Assembly (NCBI GenBank): GCA_049999725.1
Contig: JBNGIS010021462.1
Span: 1 to 64,000 of the forward strand
DNA from: Haplomitrium mnioides
Lineage: Eukaryota > Marchantiophyta > Haplomitriopsida > Calobryales
Length of the DNA: 64,000 nt
Direction of reading: 5' to 3'
Below the pieces are notes generated by a model, which was not told the origin of the DNA, did not search any database, and was given only the letters and a program-made list of their open reading frames with translations. Position 1 is the stretch's first letter. Every line of letters starts with the position of its first letter. This document shows, piece by piece, positions 43,789 to 55,633 of this stretch. The position numbers and the translations under genes were made by a program.

Positions 43789-43813
43789 CCAGAGTGTTCG
43801 GAGTACACTCTGG
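43789..43813. repeat. Perfect 9-bp inverted repeat in family B LTR
   Basis: CCAGAGTGT, a 7-base spacer and ACACTCTGG. The same hairpin occurs after the gap (43931-43955) and, with 0-3 mismatches, near 25243, 37148, 49308 and 51116. Conservation across LTR copies suggests a structural or binding role, which I cannot identify. Confidence 0.7.
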
Positions 43814-43821
43814 TGTAATTC

Positions 43822-43921
43822 NNNNNNNNNNNNNNNNNNNNNNNNNNNNNNNNNNNNNNNNNNNNNNNNNNNNNNNNNNNNNNNNNNNNNNNNNNNNNNN
43901 NNNNNNNNNNNNNNNNNNNNN
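43822..43921. other. Assembly gap (100 N) with identical flanks
   Basis: The 42 bases before the gap (43780-43821) are identical to the 42 bases after it (43922-43963), so the two contigs probably overlap and the gap may be an artefact. Confidence 0.95.
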
Positions 43922-44913
43922 AGTATCAACCCAGAGTGTTCGGAGTACACTCTGGTGTAATTCCTAAGTGGAGCTTGGGGGGGGGGGGGGGCTGCGTTTG
44001 TGCTCACGCATTGTGTAGTAAGACTCGTCAAGGCTCGAGGTGGAGTGGGCTACCTGCAGTTGGGAAAACTGTCTTCCAGAGGTGGAAGTCAAAGAAATCC
44101 TCTTCCTAGCTTGAGGAAGTAAAGTCAATGCTTCTCGCGAGGGAAGTTAAAAAACTATTTGGAGAGAAGGGTGTGTGGGTGGTTGTTGGGCTACAGGCTG
44201 TAAGGTAGCGAAGGATTCAGAAGGGAAGTATCAGTTGGTGGATCTGTCCATAGGGCCTTCAAGGACTCTGTTTCTCTTTGCAGTACATAGTGTAATTATG
44301 TTTGTGCATATATATGTAGATAGAGTTGCATTCTGTGTTTGGGTTTGATAGACATTTTAGATTAGACTACATCAGGATAGTTGAGCAGACCTTGGGAACA
44401 TCCTTGGAGGGGGAGTCTAATCCCTTGACATAGTTCTAGTATCCTGGAGGTGAATGCTCTCTGTCCCTGATTTTGTTGCATAGAGTAAGAATTAGTACAT
44501 CTTAGGATAGTAAGGATCATCTATATCAATTCTGTGACAACTCTGAGAGGAGGAGTCCAGACCTCTTGTATTGTTCAGTGGTGCAGGTCACCAGTACACT
44601 TCTGTCCCAAAGCACGAATAAGGTGGCAGGGTCTAAGTTATTGGGCCCTTGGAATAAAGTGCAAGAATTACACAAAGATCAGCTAGGGGTGTGAATGGAG
44701 ACATGGAGGTTGCATGACTAACTGACTTGAGTGCCACTAGAAGCGAGTAAGTGGCGTGTTAAAGGCTGGAAAGGAAAGAGAGAATCCTTAGAGCCTCAAA
44801 GTGATAACTGGCAAGGGGCCATCTCAGAAAAGAACCTGAAAGCCCACAATCTGTCCTCCCCTGCTTTCGAAGAGGCGACTGTCAAGGTTAAGGCTTGGAA
44901 CATGGGAGCGACA

Positions 44914-45802
44914 CGCCGAAACACCGATATGTCACCACTTCACAAAGGTATTTCGAACTTTCAGAAAACACTCTGTCACACCTCTCCAAACTTTCAGACT
45001 ATACTGTTGAAATAGTGAAGGATCACTGTTTCATCGCCAATAGTCACTTCTCCTTAGTCAAACTTTCAAAAAAGTCGAATTTTGAGCTTTCGTCAGCGTT
45101 GAACTTTCAACTTTCTTCAAATTCGAAATGGTGATAGATCACCGCTTCCACTCCTTGGTGACCTTATGAAAAGCCTCGATCTGCAACAAAACATTGATAT
45201 ATCTCCAATTTGGCATTTCTTCCTCTTCGATTATGAATTCTTCCTCAAAATTTCAGTGTTTGAAATCTGGCGATTTCTCGCTCGATTCTTCACCAAATCC
45301 TTTGATTCAAATTGCTAAATGATCAAGAGCAAATTGTACTTCTCCTCCTAATGAATTTGATCCAAAATTTGTCACAATTGATGAAGAATGTTTGAAAACT
45401 TGAAATCTGCAATCTGGATGAGAACTGATCTAAATCTTGATAAAAACTTCTGATTCTTCTTGGGAAAGGATCGCCTCCCCTATGCGACCTCGATTCTTCC
45501 TTCAGATGATTCCAATTTTTCTTGAATGCTTCAAAAGTTCTGAATTTCCACCTGCTGTTCAATGGATCCTCTTCCCTCAATATAATATAATTTAAAACTA
45601 TAAAATATTGTAATTTAATGATTTAGGAGGTATGAGAAAAGGAAAAAAGAAAATAAAATGTATATAAGTATTATATGGAGAATAAAAAGGAAAAACTTTG
45701 TTTTTGTTTGTTTTTTTTTGAAAAAAAATATTTTTTAAAATTATTGAAAAATTTTGTAAAAAAAATATTTGAAAAATATATAGATCAGATATAGAACAGT
45801 GC
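44914..45802 (-). other. Copia leader, LTR-proximal part (non-coding)
   Basis: Lies between the B2 3' LTR and the copia 5' LTR. It has no ORF of interest. 45590-45800 is very AT-rich with A- and T-runs. No standard copia primer site (initiator-Met type) is recognisable next to 45803. By position this is the copia leader, but 44914-45250 also carries a few GATAGATCACC-like cores resembling the family B array, so part may come from another LTR. Confidence 0.4.
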
Positions 45803-46061
45803 TGATAAAAACAAGCCCATTTGCTCATGCATAGGATGTGAGGAATGTGGCAACAATCATGTAAGCAAATCTCCAATCTTCTTCTCCTTCTCTTCATGCT
45901 CATCTCTCTCATGTAATAATAATCATAATACAAAGTAAAAAGGATAAGATATGCTAATCTCATTGGATTAGCACTAATCCTAATCCTAATCCTACACTCT
46001 AATCATAGGTTAAGGACAAATGATCTATTAGCCTAATCATCTTACTACATGCATTACAATA
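45803..46061 (-). repeat. 5' LTR of the copia element (259 bp)
   Basis: In + direction begins TGATAAAAACAAGCCC (TGTTGGAAAACAAGCCC in the other LTR) and ends TTACAATA. It is followed by AAGAC (46062-46066), the right target duplicate, and then satellite. Confidence 0.9.
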
Positions 46062-46812
46062 AAGACTTTTTTTTTTGTTTTTTTTATAGTTAGACTTATT
46101 TTCTATCTCTAATAGACCTATGTATGTAAGTGGGGAATGTATATGATTTTAGCATTAGAAAAAATTAATTCGGACTTATTTGTTTATAAGTAGATTGATT
46201 TTCTATCTCTAATAGACCTATGTATGTAAGTGAGGAATGTATATGATTTTAGCATTTAAAAAAACCTAATTGAGACTTATTTATTTATAGTTAGACTTAT
46301 TTTCAATCTCTAATAGACCTATGTATGTAAGTGGGGAATGTATATGATTTTAGCATTCAGAAAAACATAGTTCAGATTTTGTTTTTTTTATAGTTAGACT
46401 TATTTTCTATCTCTAATAGACCTATGTATATAAGATAGGAATGTAAATAATTTTAGCATTCAAAAAAACCTAGTTGAGACTTATTTTTTTATAGTTAGAC
46501 TTATTTTCTATCTCTAATAGACCTATGTATGTAAGTTGGGAATGCATATGATTTTAGCATTCAAAAAAACCTAACTGAGACTTATTTGTTTATAGTTATA
46601 TTTATTTTCTATCTCTAATAGACCTATGTATGTAAGTTGGGAATGTATATGATTTTAGCATTTAAAAGAACCTAGTTGAGACATTTTTTTATGATTAGAC
46701 TTATTTTCTATCTATAGTACACCTATGTTTGTAAGTAAGGAATGTATATGATTTAAGCATTCAAAAAAACATAATTGAAACTTATTTTTTTATAGTTAGA
46801 CTTATTTTCTAT
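46062..46812. repeat. Satellite block between copia and the solo LTR nest
   Basis: About 7.5 units of the ~100-bp satellite, ending with TCTAT (46808-46812), the left target duplicate of the next LTR. Confidence 0.95.
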
Positions 46813-49800
46813 TGTTAGGTAGTGAATTGGGGCAATAAGGCAAAATTCAAGAAATAAGAAGTAGCAATGGCACAATGTCCCCTTTGCAAGTGTGAAGGCA
46901 CCTTTGGAGCAGCGGATTGATCTCAATCAGCTAGTAAGAGCAGGGCGCATGAATCCTTGGAGGAAAATGGGATCATGGCGGAAGAGAGAGAAGGAGGCTG
47001 TGATCGCTAGCCTGGGGAGGGGTACCACTACAAAATCTGTATTGGGCAAGTGAGAACCTGTAGGCCTCACAGGGATGTGGGGATGGGATCGAGGCTGAGT
47101 GAGAAGGAAGGGAATGCCTGCCTAAGGCGAAGCAATCACAGGGGGAGAACGGATCTACAACGCAGCATTTTGAAGGCATTCAGAGGAGAGAGAGAGGCTG
47201 TGGACATTGCCTACAGCCTACCAACCATCAGGAAGCAAGGATTTGGGAAGAAAGGAGGAGTCGGGATCGTCGCAAGGGCAAGCTAGGCCAGGGAAGGGTG
47301 ACGCCTCGATCCCGCAAGCAAGAGCGTGCTCTGCAAGGGACGATCGACATTTTCCTTCAAATCCGCGGATCCTAGTGGAAATGTGGAGTTCCCTGAAGGC
47401 CCCGCGGGATTCCACAAAAACTTGGCGTCTCCGAAGCACTTCGCGGGATTCCACGGATGATGTGGCAGCTTCAGGGAGCATGAGGACCTTCACGGGGAGT
47501 GATAGGGCCCGCAAAACCTCACGGAGTTTAACCTCTCTAAGTGGGGAACCCAGTTAAGTGGGTTCCGATCCGTCTTCTGACATAGTGAGCTCGCTTAACA
47601 GGGTTCCGTTGAGAGGCCCAACCGGAGAGCAAGGACGAATCACTCGAAAAGGTGACTTGTCGCGAGTCCGGTCAAAGGAGAACTGATGAGTGCCGAAGAG
47701 ATGATCTATCAACGATTCGACCAGGAAAGAACCGTGGAAGCCGAAGGGGTGACTTAGCGGGGATCCGACAAGAGGAAAAGCATATGAGAGCCAAAAGGGG
47801 GACGAATTACCAGACGGTTAGACGAAGAGCGAGTAGAGGTGAAAAGACGACCTATCGACGATCCGGTCAGACGAAGAGCAGCAGTGCTGAAATGGTGATC
47901 CATTGCGAACCGTTCAACGGGAAGAAGGATGAGCCAGAAGGGTAATATGCCGCCGATCCAATTGAGGGAGAAGAAGGATACACCAAAAAGGTAATTTATC
48001 GAAGAACCGGGGAGTTATATGGAGTCGGCTGGAAAAAACGACTTAGCGCAGATCCGACCGGTGAAGGAGCAAGCGACACTGAAAGGATGATCCTTCGCAA
48101 ATTCGACAAGACCAAGTAAGAAAGTTTGATGGGGTACGACCGCGACATCCAAAAGTTTGATAGAGGGGCGAATGATTCAAAGGGGTCTTGTAGTTCCTAT
48201 ATCGAGCTTTTTGAAAACTTAACAAAGGGAGTCTCGAGCGCGCGTATTGTTTTTATCTTGAAGGGATAACAAAACGACGACATCGACACAGTTCTTACTC
48301 GGCAAAGAGGGGTTCTTCGGATGACGTGACGAGCACAGAGAGTCCGCAGAAGTTTACGAAAACATGGACAAATGAGAAGGAAGTCTATGGGTTAGCCCAA
48401 CGGTCCGCCTACCCCTTTGCGGGGCTGCGTCGGACGGTGGCCTTCAGATGACGTGGCAACTTCGGGAGCCTCGAGCAAGTCAGAGGACACGCAACAGCAA
48501 GTGGGAGCCCGTCGGACCTCAGGCCACGAGCAGGTCAACTTCGGAGGAGGGGGTCAGCACGACGGTCCGCCTACTTTTTTGCGTGGTGGCGTTGGACGAC
48601 GGGGCTTCAGATGACACGACGCTCGGAGGGTCGTTTGGGATATTCGAGCGAATCTGCAGAGATTCCGTGGACTAGGGTCTACGGGGCGCTTCGGAACTCT
48701 ATTTCGAGGAACCCTTCGGACATTGCTCCGCGGGAATTTGCGGAATCTCGACCCGCAAGATTCCTCAAACTCCTCGTGGAAGTTACTGTTGTACTTGGCT
48801 TTTCCCAACCAACCGACAGGACACGTGGCGAGCTCTCCTTTTCCATTGTAATGGGAATAACAACCTCGCGAGACATGCGTTGTCACCTCTTATTCCGAGC
48901 CAATGGGATTAACAACCTCTCTTCAGATCGGGCTCGAGGGATCAGCGCTCGGGGGGTATACATCAGAGGCCTCCGATTTTGTTCAAGTTGATGCACGAGC
49001 AATCTAAGGATACAATAGTGACCTCAAGACAGGGATTTCGCAACAAGGTAAGGCAAGAGGAAGAATTTGGTGAGAAGCTACGGGTGAACTAGCTCTAAGG
49101 GGCAAGCGGGAGCTCAGAGGTGGACTGGAGGGGTGTCGAGAATCGCTGAGTGAGGAGCTCTAGGTGAACTCGTCTCCGTGAGTGGACCAGAGCGGAGGTG
49201 GACCAATTTGTGAGCTAGAAGGGATTCTTGCCTGTTGAGAACTTAGGAGAGGCTGCCAAGTGAGGAGCTTGGAGTTGTCCCTGCATTCTTTGTGCAAGAG
49301 CATCAACTTAGAGTGTTCGGAGTACACTCTGGTGTAATTCTTCGAGTGGATCTGAGAGGGGGGGCTGCGTTAGTGCATGTGCACTGCGGAGGAGGACCCG
49401 TCAAGGCTTGAGGTGGAGTGAGCTACTTGCAGTCGGGAAGACTGTCTTCTAGAGGTGGAAGTGAAAGAAATCCTCTTCCGATCTTGAGGAAGTAAATCCA
49501 TGGCTTCTAGCGATGGAAGTAGAAAACTATATGGAGAGAAGGGTGTGTGGGTAAGTTGGTTGGAAGGCTGGAAGGTAGCCTGTGATTCAGAAGGGAAGTT
49601 TTAGTTGGTGGATCAGTCCAAAAGGCCTTCAAGAACTCTGTTTCTCTTTGCAGTACATAGTGTAATTGTGTTTGTGCATATGTGTGTAGATAGCATTGCA
49701 TTTTGCATTTGTGTTCTAGAGGTATAGTAGATTAGAAGGCATTAGGACCAGTTGAGCAAACCCTGGGACACCTCTGGAGGGGGAGTCAAGTCCCTTGACA

Positions 49801-52351
49801 CAGTTAAGTGATCTTGGAGGTGAATGCTCTCTGTTTCTGATCCTGTAGTAGAGATTACAAATTAGTTTATATTAGGATAGCTAGGAAAAATAGCTGTAAC
49901 AGTCTTGTGACAACCCTGAGAGGGGGAGTCCAGACCTGTTGTTTGTTCACTGGTGTAGGTCACAAGCACATTTCTACCCCAAAGCATAAATAAGGTGGCA
50001 AGGTCTAAGTCATTGGGCCCTTGGAATAAAGTGAAGGAATTACACACAAAGCACAGCCGGGGGGATTATGAATGCAGACCTAGAGGTGTATGAACAATTG
50101 ACTTGAGTGCAAGCTGAAGAGAGTGAGTGGTGAATATAAGGTCTGTAAGGAAAGGGAGAACCCTTATGTCACTCCCCTGTTCCAGGCCTTAACCTTTCCA
50201 GTCACCTCTTTGGAGGCAGGGGAGGATAGATTAAGGGCTTTCAAGCTCTTTTCTAAGAGGGCCCCTTGCCAGTTACCACTTTCAGACCTTAAGGACTCTT
50301 CCTTTCCTTACAGGCCTTATATTCACCACTCACTCTCTTCAGCTTGCACTCAAGGCAATTGTTCATACACCCCCAAGTCCACATTCATAACCCCTCAGCT
50401 GTGCTTTGTGTAATTCTTCCACTTTATTCCAAGGGCATAATGACTCAAACCCTACACCTTATTTGTGCTTTGGGGCAGAACTATGCTTGTGACCTGCACC
50501 AATGAACAATACAAGAGAACTAAACTCCCCCTCTCAGGGTTGTCACAGAACTAGTAGAGTTGATCCTAACTATCCTAAGATGTACTAATTCCTAGCTATT
50601 CAACAGGATTAGGGATAGAGAGCATTCACCCCCAGGATATCATAATTGTGTCAAGGGATTGGGCTCCACTTCTGAGGCTGTCCCAGGGTCTGCTCAACTG
50701 TCCTCATGAAGTCTAATCTAAAATGTCTCTGGAATGCGAGTGCAGAATGCAAATCTAACTACACATATATGCACAAACACTTTATACAATATATTGCAAA
50801 GAGAAACAAAGTCCTTGAAGGCCCTCTAGACTGATCCACCAACTCAAACTTCCCTTCTGAATCACTGGCTGCCTTCCAGCCTTCCAACCAACTTACCCAC
50901 ACACCCTTCTCTCCAGATAGTTTTCTACTTCCATCGCTAGAAGCCCTGAATTTACTTCCTCAGGCTAGGAAGAGAATTTCTTTCACCCCCACCTCTGGGA
51001 GACAATCTTCTTGACTGCAAGTAGCTCACTCCACCCCGAGCCTCGACGGGTCCTCCTCCGCAGTGCGTAGACACTAACGCAGCCCCCCCTCTCCGCTCCA
51101 CTCGAAGAATTACACCAGAGTGTACTCCAAACACTATGGGTTGATGCTATTGCACAAAGAATGTAAGGACAACTCCAAGCTCCTTACTTAGCAGCCTCCC
51201 CCAAGTTCTCAGCAGGCAAGAATCCCTTCTAGCTCACGAATTGATCGACCTCCACTCTGGTCCACTCACGAGGACAAGTTCACTTGGATCGCCCGAGCCT
51301 TTAGAGCTCCTCACTCAGCGATTCTTGGTGCCCATGTAGTCCACCTCTGAGCCCTCGCTTGCTTCTTGGAGCTAGTTCACCCACTTCACGCAACTTCTCA
51401 CCGAATTCTTCCTCTTGTCTTACCTTGTTGCAAAATCCCTGTTTTGAGGTCGATGTCGCATCCTTAGATTTCTCATGCATCAACCTGAACAAAATCGGAG
51501 GCCTCCGATGTATACCCTCTGCACGCTGATCCCTCAAGCCCGATCCAAAGAGAAGTTCGTTAATCTTGTTGGCTCGGAATGGGAGATGACGATGCATATC
51601 TCATGAGGTCATTATTCCTATTACAATGGAATGGGAGAATGCGCCGCGTGTCCTGTCGGGTGGTTAGGAAAAGCCAAATACAACGGTAACATCAATGGAG
51701 AGTCCAAGGAATCTTGCGGGTCAAGATTTCGTAGATTCCTACAGAGCCAAGTCCAAAGGGTTCTTCGAAACATAGTTCCAAAGTGCCATGCGAACCCTAG
51801 TCCACCAAATCTCTGCAGATTCTCTCGAAGATCCTAAGTGGCCCTCCGCGTGCCATGTCATCCGCGGCTCCGCTGTCCGACGCCGCCCCGCAAAGGGGTA
51901 GGCGGACCGTCACGCTAACCCCCTCTTCGGAAGTTGACATGCTCGTGGCCCAAGGCCCGACGAGCTCACAACTGCTGTCGCGTGTCTTCTGACTTGCTTT
52001 GAGGCTCCCGGAGTTGCCACATTGTCGTGTTGTGGTTCAGAAAGTGTGTGAAAGGTAACAAGAAGAAAGGAAAAACAAATTACTCTTACCATGGATAAGT
52101 TTAGAGAAAAGTCAAGAAGAAGCGGCAAGGCATCTATCAAGAAGCTTCTAGAAACGCAAAAGTAGAGTTTGCCAGTACTACGTAGAAGATTCTCGAGATC
52201 CTGTAGGTAAGGATAAGACCATTCTATTGGTTGTTCATGGATTCTTTTGGATTATGCTCTCAGATATTTTGAAGATAATAGAGAAAGCAACGGAGAAGAA
52301 AGGGGATCATCGAGGGGAACAACCAATGAGGGACAGATATTGAAGAGGGGA

Positions 52352-52451
52352 NNNNNNNNNNNNNNNNNNNNNNNNNNNNNNNNNNNNNNNNNNNNNNNNN
52401 NNNNNNNNNNNNNNNNNNNNNNNNNNNNNNNNNNNNNNNNNNNNNNNNNNN
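52352..52451. other. Assembly gap (100 N)
   Basis: Comparison with the family A LTR at 6276-6320 suggests only about 30-40 bases are really missing here. Confidence 0.95.
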
Positions 52452-52484
52452 AGTTGAAGGATCTTATGGGTGACAATCTTGGAA

Positions 52485-52700
52485 ATGGACAGAGGATTAT
52501 TTGTTGCTCATAATTTTCCTCTTCCAAATCCATTCTTCATTGGGCTGCGGATAATTCCTCGAGACCACTTTCGACAATGGATAGTATATCACTTCAGTGA
52601 TAATTTTCTAACTTCGGTGATGAATTCACCAATTCTTGTGTTGTTGTCAATCATCACTTATGGAGAATGATGGGACCTTACCATCTATATTTTGACCTGA
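52485..52700 (+). pseudogene. Second copy of the LTR-embedded 71-codon ORF, with one nonsense codon
   Basis: Same frame and length as 6354-6569: MDRGLFVAHNFPLPN ... RIIPRDHFRQWIVYHF ... TIYILT and the same TGA at 52698-52700. One codon is CGA in the other copy and TGA here (near 52668), a likely CpG transition. The remaining differences fall mostly at third positions, so the frame was coding until recently. Confidence 0.55.
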
Positions 52701-55633
52701 TGTGGAGAGGTGTTTCTCAAATCGTCGTCGAAGAGTGTTTCGGTTTTCAGTAAATGTTGAATAGTCAGAGCTGAAACTGGTGGAGTGTCGCCTAATGATC
52801 ATCTGATTGAAGAGGACTCAACTTTACTTTTGAGGAGTTTCCAAAGGAAGTGGAGTTCGTGCAAGGCAAAGATCAAAAGCTCAAAAAGAGTAGCATCCCT
52901 TTGCAACAAATTTCAAGTCGTTTGGAGCTTTGAAAAAATACTTATGAGTGTTTGAAGGTGAAGGGGTCAAATTGAAGGACAGATCGTCTTTCAAGCAATA
53001 GAATCAAGTGTATAAAGAATCTAGAGACAAGAAGAGTATCATTGGAAAGCAGACAACAAGAACTACAATTTGAAGACAAGTTTTGATTCAATTGGAGTTG
53101 GGGTCATTCTATAACAGCGAGTTGAAGATTGAGTTTTGATTGAAAGGTTGTTTCAAATTCACTCCTCATTCGACTTTGAGTTGTGAATTCTTACATTCTG
53201 TCAAGAGCAGAGCATCAATTGAGAATTTAGGAACCTAAAGATGGTAGTATGGTACAATAGTGTGTGAAGTTTCAAGGCTATTCTCTCTGAAGTGAAGAAG
53301 TTACTACCTAGGAAGTTTAGGGGTGTTATTTTGTTCGGTTTTTCTCAAACAACATTGAATCTTTGAGAGTAATGACCAATTTGCTCAAGATTTTTAGCTG
53401 AAAGTTTTCATTCAGATTTATCTTACACCCTAGTTTTCAGCCTCAGAGTTTCAGACCCTAACAACAAGCAAGCCATGCATTCTCCTTGACAACACTCGAA
53501 CAAAGAGTTGAAGAAAACTATTTTTTTCGCGTTTGTGATCGAACATTTATTGAATCTAGGAAAGGCATGAGAACCTAAATCTCTGTCAAAGTTGTTCATT
53601 CCACACCACTGAACCACAAACCTTCTACGATTAGCATAACACTCTCTACATCCATATACCCCTCGTATTCCCAGAACAAGAAAACTACCATCGACAACAA
53701 GGCCGCCGTCCGACGCCGCCCTCCAAAGGGGTAGGAAGACCGTCGGGCTGACTTTCTTCCAAAGTTGACCCGCAGAAATCCCTCTAAGCTTCCTAGGATG
53801 CCACGTTATCCGAAGGCCACCATCCGACGCCGCCTCGCAAAGAGGTAGGCGGACCGTCGGGCTGACCTTCTTCCGAGGTTGACCCGTGGACTTTCTTCTC
53901 ATTCGTCCACGTTTCCGTAAACTTCCGCGGACTCCTTGCGCTTGCCACGTCATCCGAAGAACCCCTCCTTGCCGAGTAAGAACTATGCTGATGTCGCTAT
54001 TTCATCATCCCTTCGAGATAAGAACAATATGCGTGCCCGAGCCTCCCTTCATTAAGTTTTCAAAAAGCTTGATATAGAAACTACAAGGCCCTTTTGAACC
54101 ATTCGCCCCTCTGTCGAACTTTCGGATGTCGCGGCCGTACCTCGTCAAACTTTCTTACTTGGGCTTGCCGAATCTACAAAGGATCATCCTTTCAGCATCG
54201 CTTGCTCCTCCACCAGTTGGATCTGCGCTAAGTCTTTTTTTTCTGGCCGACTTCATCTGGCTCCCCGGTTCTTCAATAAATCTCCTTTTTGGTGTATCCT
54301 TCTTTTCTCCCAATCGGATCGGCGACATATCACCCTTCTGGCTCATCCTTCTTCTCGTTGGATGGTTCGTGATGGATCACCATTTCAGCATTGTTGCTCT
54401 TTACCTGACCGGATCGTCGATAAGTCTCGTTTTTGCCTCTACTCGCTCTTCATGTGACCGTCCGGTGATTCATCCCCCTTTCGGCTCTCCTCTGCTTTTC
54501 CTCTTGTTGGATCCCCGCTAAGTCACCCCTTTGGCTTCCATGGTTCTTCCCTGGTCGGATCGTTGATAGATCACCTCTTTGGCACTCGTCGGTTCTCCTT
54601 TGACCAGATGCGCGCTAAGTCATCCCTTCGGCACTCTTCCATTTTCTTTCGGTCGGACCCACGATATATCACCTTTTCGGATCTTCTCTCTTGCTCCCTG
54701 GTTGGACTCTCATCGGATCCCTGTTAAGCGGGTTCCTCACGTCGAAAGATGGATCAGAACCCCCTTAACCGGGATCCCCACTTAGGGAGGTGAATTCCCG
54801 TTAAGGTTTACTGAGCCCCGCCACTTCTCGTGAAGATCTTTGGGCTCCCTAGAGCCGCCACGTCTTCCGTGGAATCCCGCAAATCACTTTGGAGACGCCA
54901 TGTTTTCGTGGATTCTCGCGGAGCCTTTAGAGAACTCCACATTTCCACTAGGATTCACGGATTCAAAAAAGAAGGATTGCTCAGACCCTTGCAGAGCATG
55001 CTCGCGCTTGCGAAATCGAAGCGTCCCCTGCTCCCTGGCCTAGCTTGCCCCTATGACGATCTCAACTCCTCCTTCCTCCCTTGATCCTTGCTCATGATGT
55101 GTGGCCACTGCAGGACATGTCCGCAGTCTGTCTCTCCTTTGAGTGTCTCCAAATTTCTGCGTTGTGGATCCGTTCTTCCTCCTTCGATCACTTCGCGTGG
55201 AGTGGACATTCCCTTCTTCCCTGCTTGGCCTCGATCTCCACATCCTCATGAGATCCATTGGTTCTCGCTAGCTCACTTCGAATTTTGTAATGGTACCCCT
55301 CCTCTGGTTGGCGATCACTGCCTTCTTCTCTCTCTTCCGCCATGATCCCATTTTCCTCCAAAGATTCATGCGCCCTACTCTTACCAGTTGATTGAGACCA
55401 ATCCGCTGCTCCCAAGGTGCCTTTACACTTGCAAAGGGGACATTGTGCTGATGCTGCTGCCAATTTCTTGAATTATGCTTTAGTGACCCAAATTGCTCGC
55501 TGACATCTTAAGGTATGAAAGTGGTAACTAGAAAGGGGCCATCTAAGAAAAGAACTTGAAAGCCCTAAATTTGTCCTCCTCTACCTCCAAAGAGGTAATT
55601 GGAAAGGTTAAGGCCTCGAACAGGGGAGTGACA

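Larger units (their letters stand above)
34859..44913 (+). mobile_element. Family B Ty3 element B2, pol-deleted, 5' LTR truncated
   Basis: Two long direct repeats (34859-38135 and 41251-44913) flank an internal region on the + strand with gag and protease only. The purine tract at 41236-41250 and primer-site region at 38136 fix the orientation. Relative to the 3' LTR the first ~260 bases of the 5' LTR are missing, and the left junction abuts copia leader sequence. RT, RNase H and most of integrase are absent, so this is a deletion derivative. It lies inside the copia element; I could not find a target duplication because of the left truncation. Confidence 0.85.
41251..44913 (+). repeat. 3' LTR of B2 (3663 bp including a 100-N gap)
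   Basis: Starts TGTTAGCCAACG and ends GGGAGCGACA. It is a full-length family B LTR with the 49-bp array (42010-42430), the ~307-bp duplication (about 43194-43775) and a G-run at 43977-43991. It includes the N gap at 43822-43921. Confidence 0.9.
28793..46061 (-). mobile_element. Ty1/copia LTR retrotransposon, split by element B2
   Basis: Short LTRs at 28793-29061 and 45803-46061 (about 5% different by eye) are flanked by satellite and by a 5-bp duplication, GAGAC at 28788-28792 and AAGAC at 46062-46066. Internal - strand order is gag, protease remnant, integrase, RT, RNase H; integrase before RT is the copia order. Family B element B2 (34859-44913) interrupts the leader between the 5' LTR and gag. 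Stops and frameshifts are spread through the coding part, but RT-RNase H keeps a 480-codon open frame. Confidence 0.88.
52023..53696 (+). mobile_element. Family A solo LTR nested in the - family B solo LTR
   Basis: Starts TGTCGTGTTGTGG and ends ATCGACA, matching the ends of 5981-7695. Family B LTR sequence runs up to 52022 and continues after 53696. It is 1674 bp including 100 N. It is more diverged from 5981-7695 than the two LTRs of the first element are from each other, especially after 52700. I could not identify a clean target duplication. Confidence 0.85.
50167..55505 (-). mobile_element. Family B solo LTR (-) nested in the + solo LTR
   Basis: In + direction starts TGTCACTCCCCTG and ends GCTCGCTGACA. 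It is flanked by CCTTA (50162-50166) and TCTTA (55506-55510). Without the nested family A LTR (52023-53696) it is 3665 bp, the size of a complete family B LTR. No internal region is present. It includes 49-bp array units at about 54178-54680 and hairpin modules at about 51870-51910 and 53700-53865. Confidence 0.85.
46813..55633 (+). mobile_element. Family B solo LTR (+), split by a nested solo LTR
   Basis: The two parts, 46813-50166 and 55506-55633, join into one ~3.48-kb family B LTR. It starts TGTTAGGTAG in satellite and ends GGGGAGTGACA at 55633, where satellite resumes in phase (TCGATCTCTAACAG). The 5-bp duplicates are TCTAT (46808-46812) and TCGAT (55634-55638). No internal region of an element is present, so this is a solo LTR, the expected product of LTR-LTR recombination. 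It contains one copy of the segment that is duplicated in B2, the 49-bp array at about 47640-48095 and hairpin modules at about 48400-48600. Confidence 0.85.

Noticed and set aside
44914-45250. Possible continuation of the 49-bp family B array after the B2 3' LTR
   Set aside because: GATATGTCACC-like cores occur, but spacing is irregular (about 60-115 bp), so I could not support an array.
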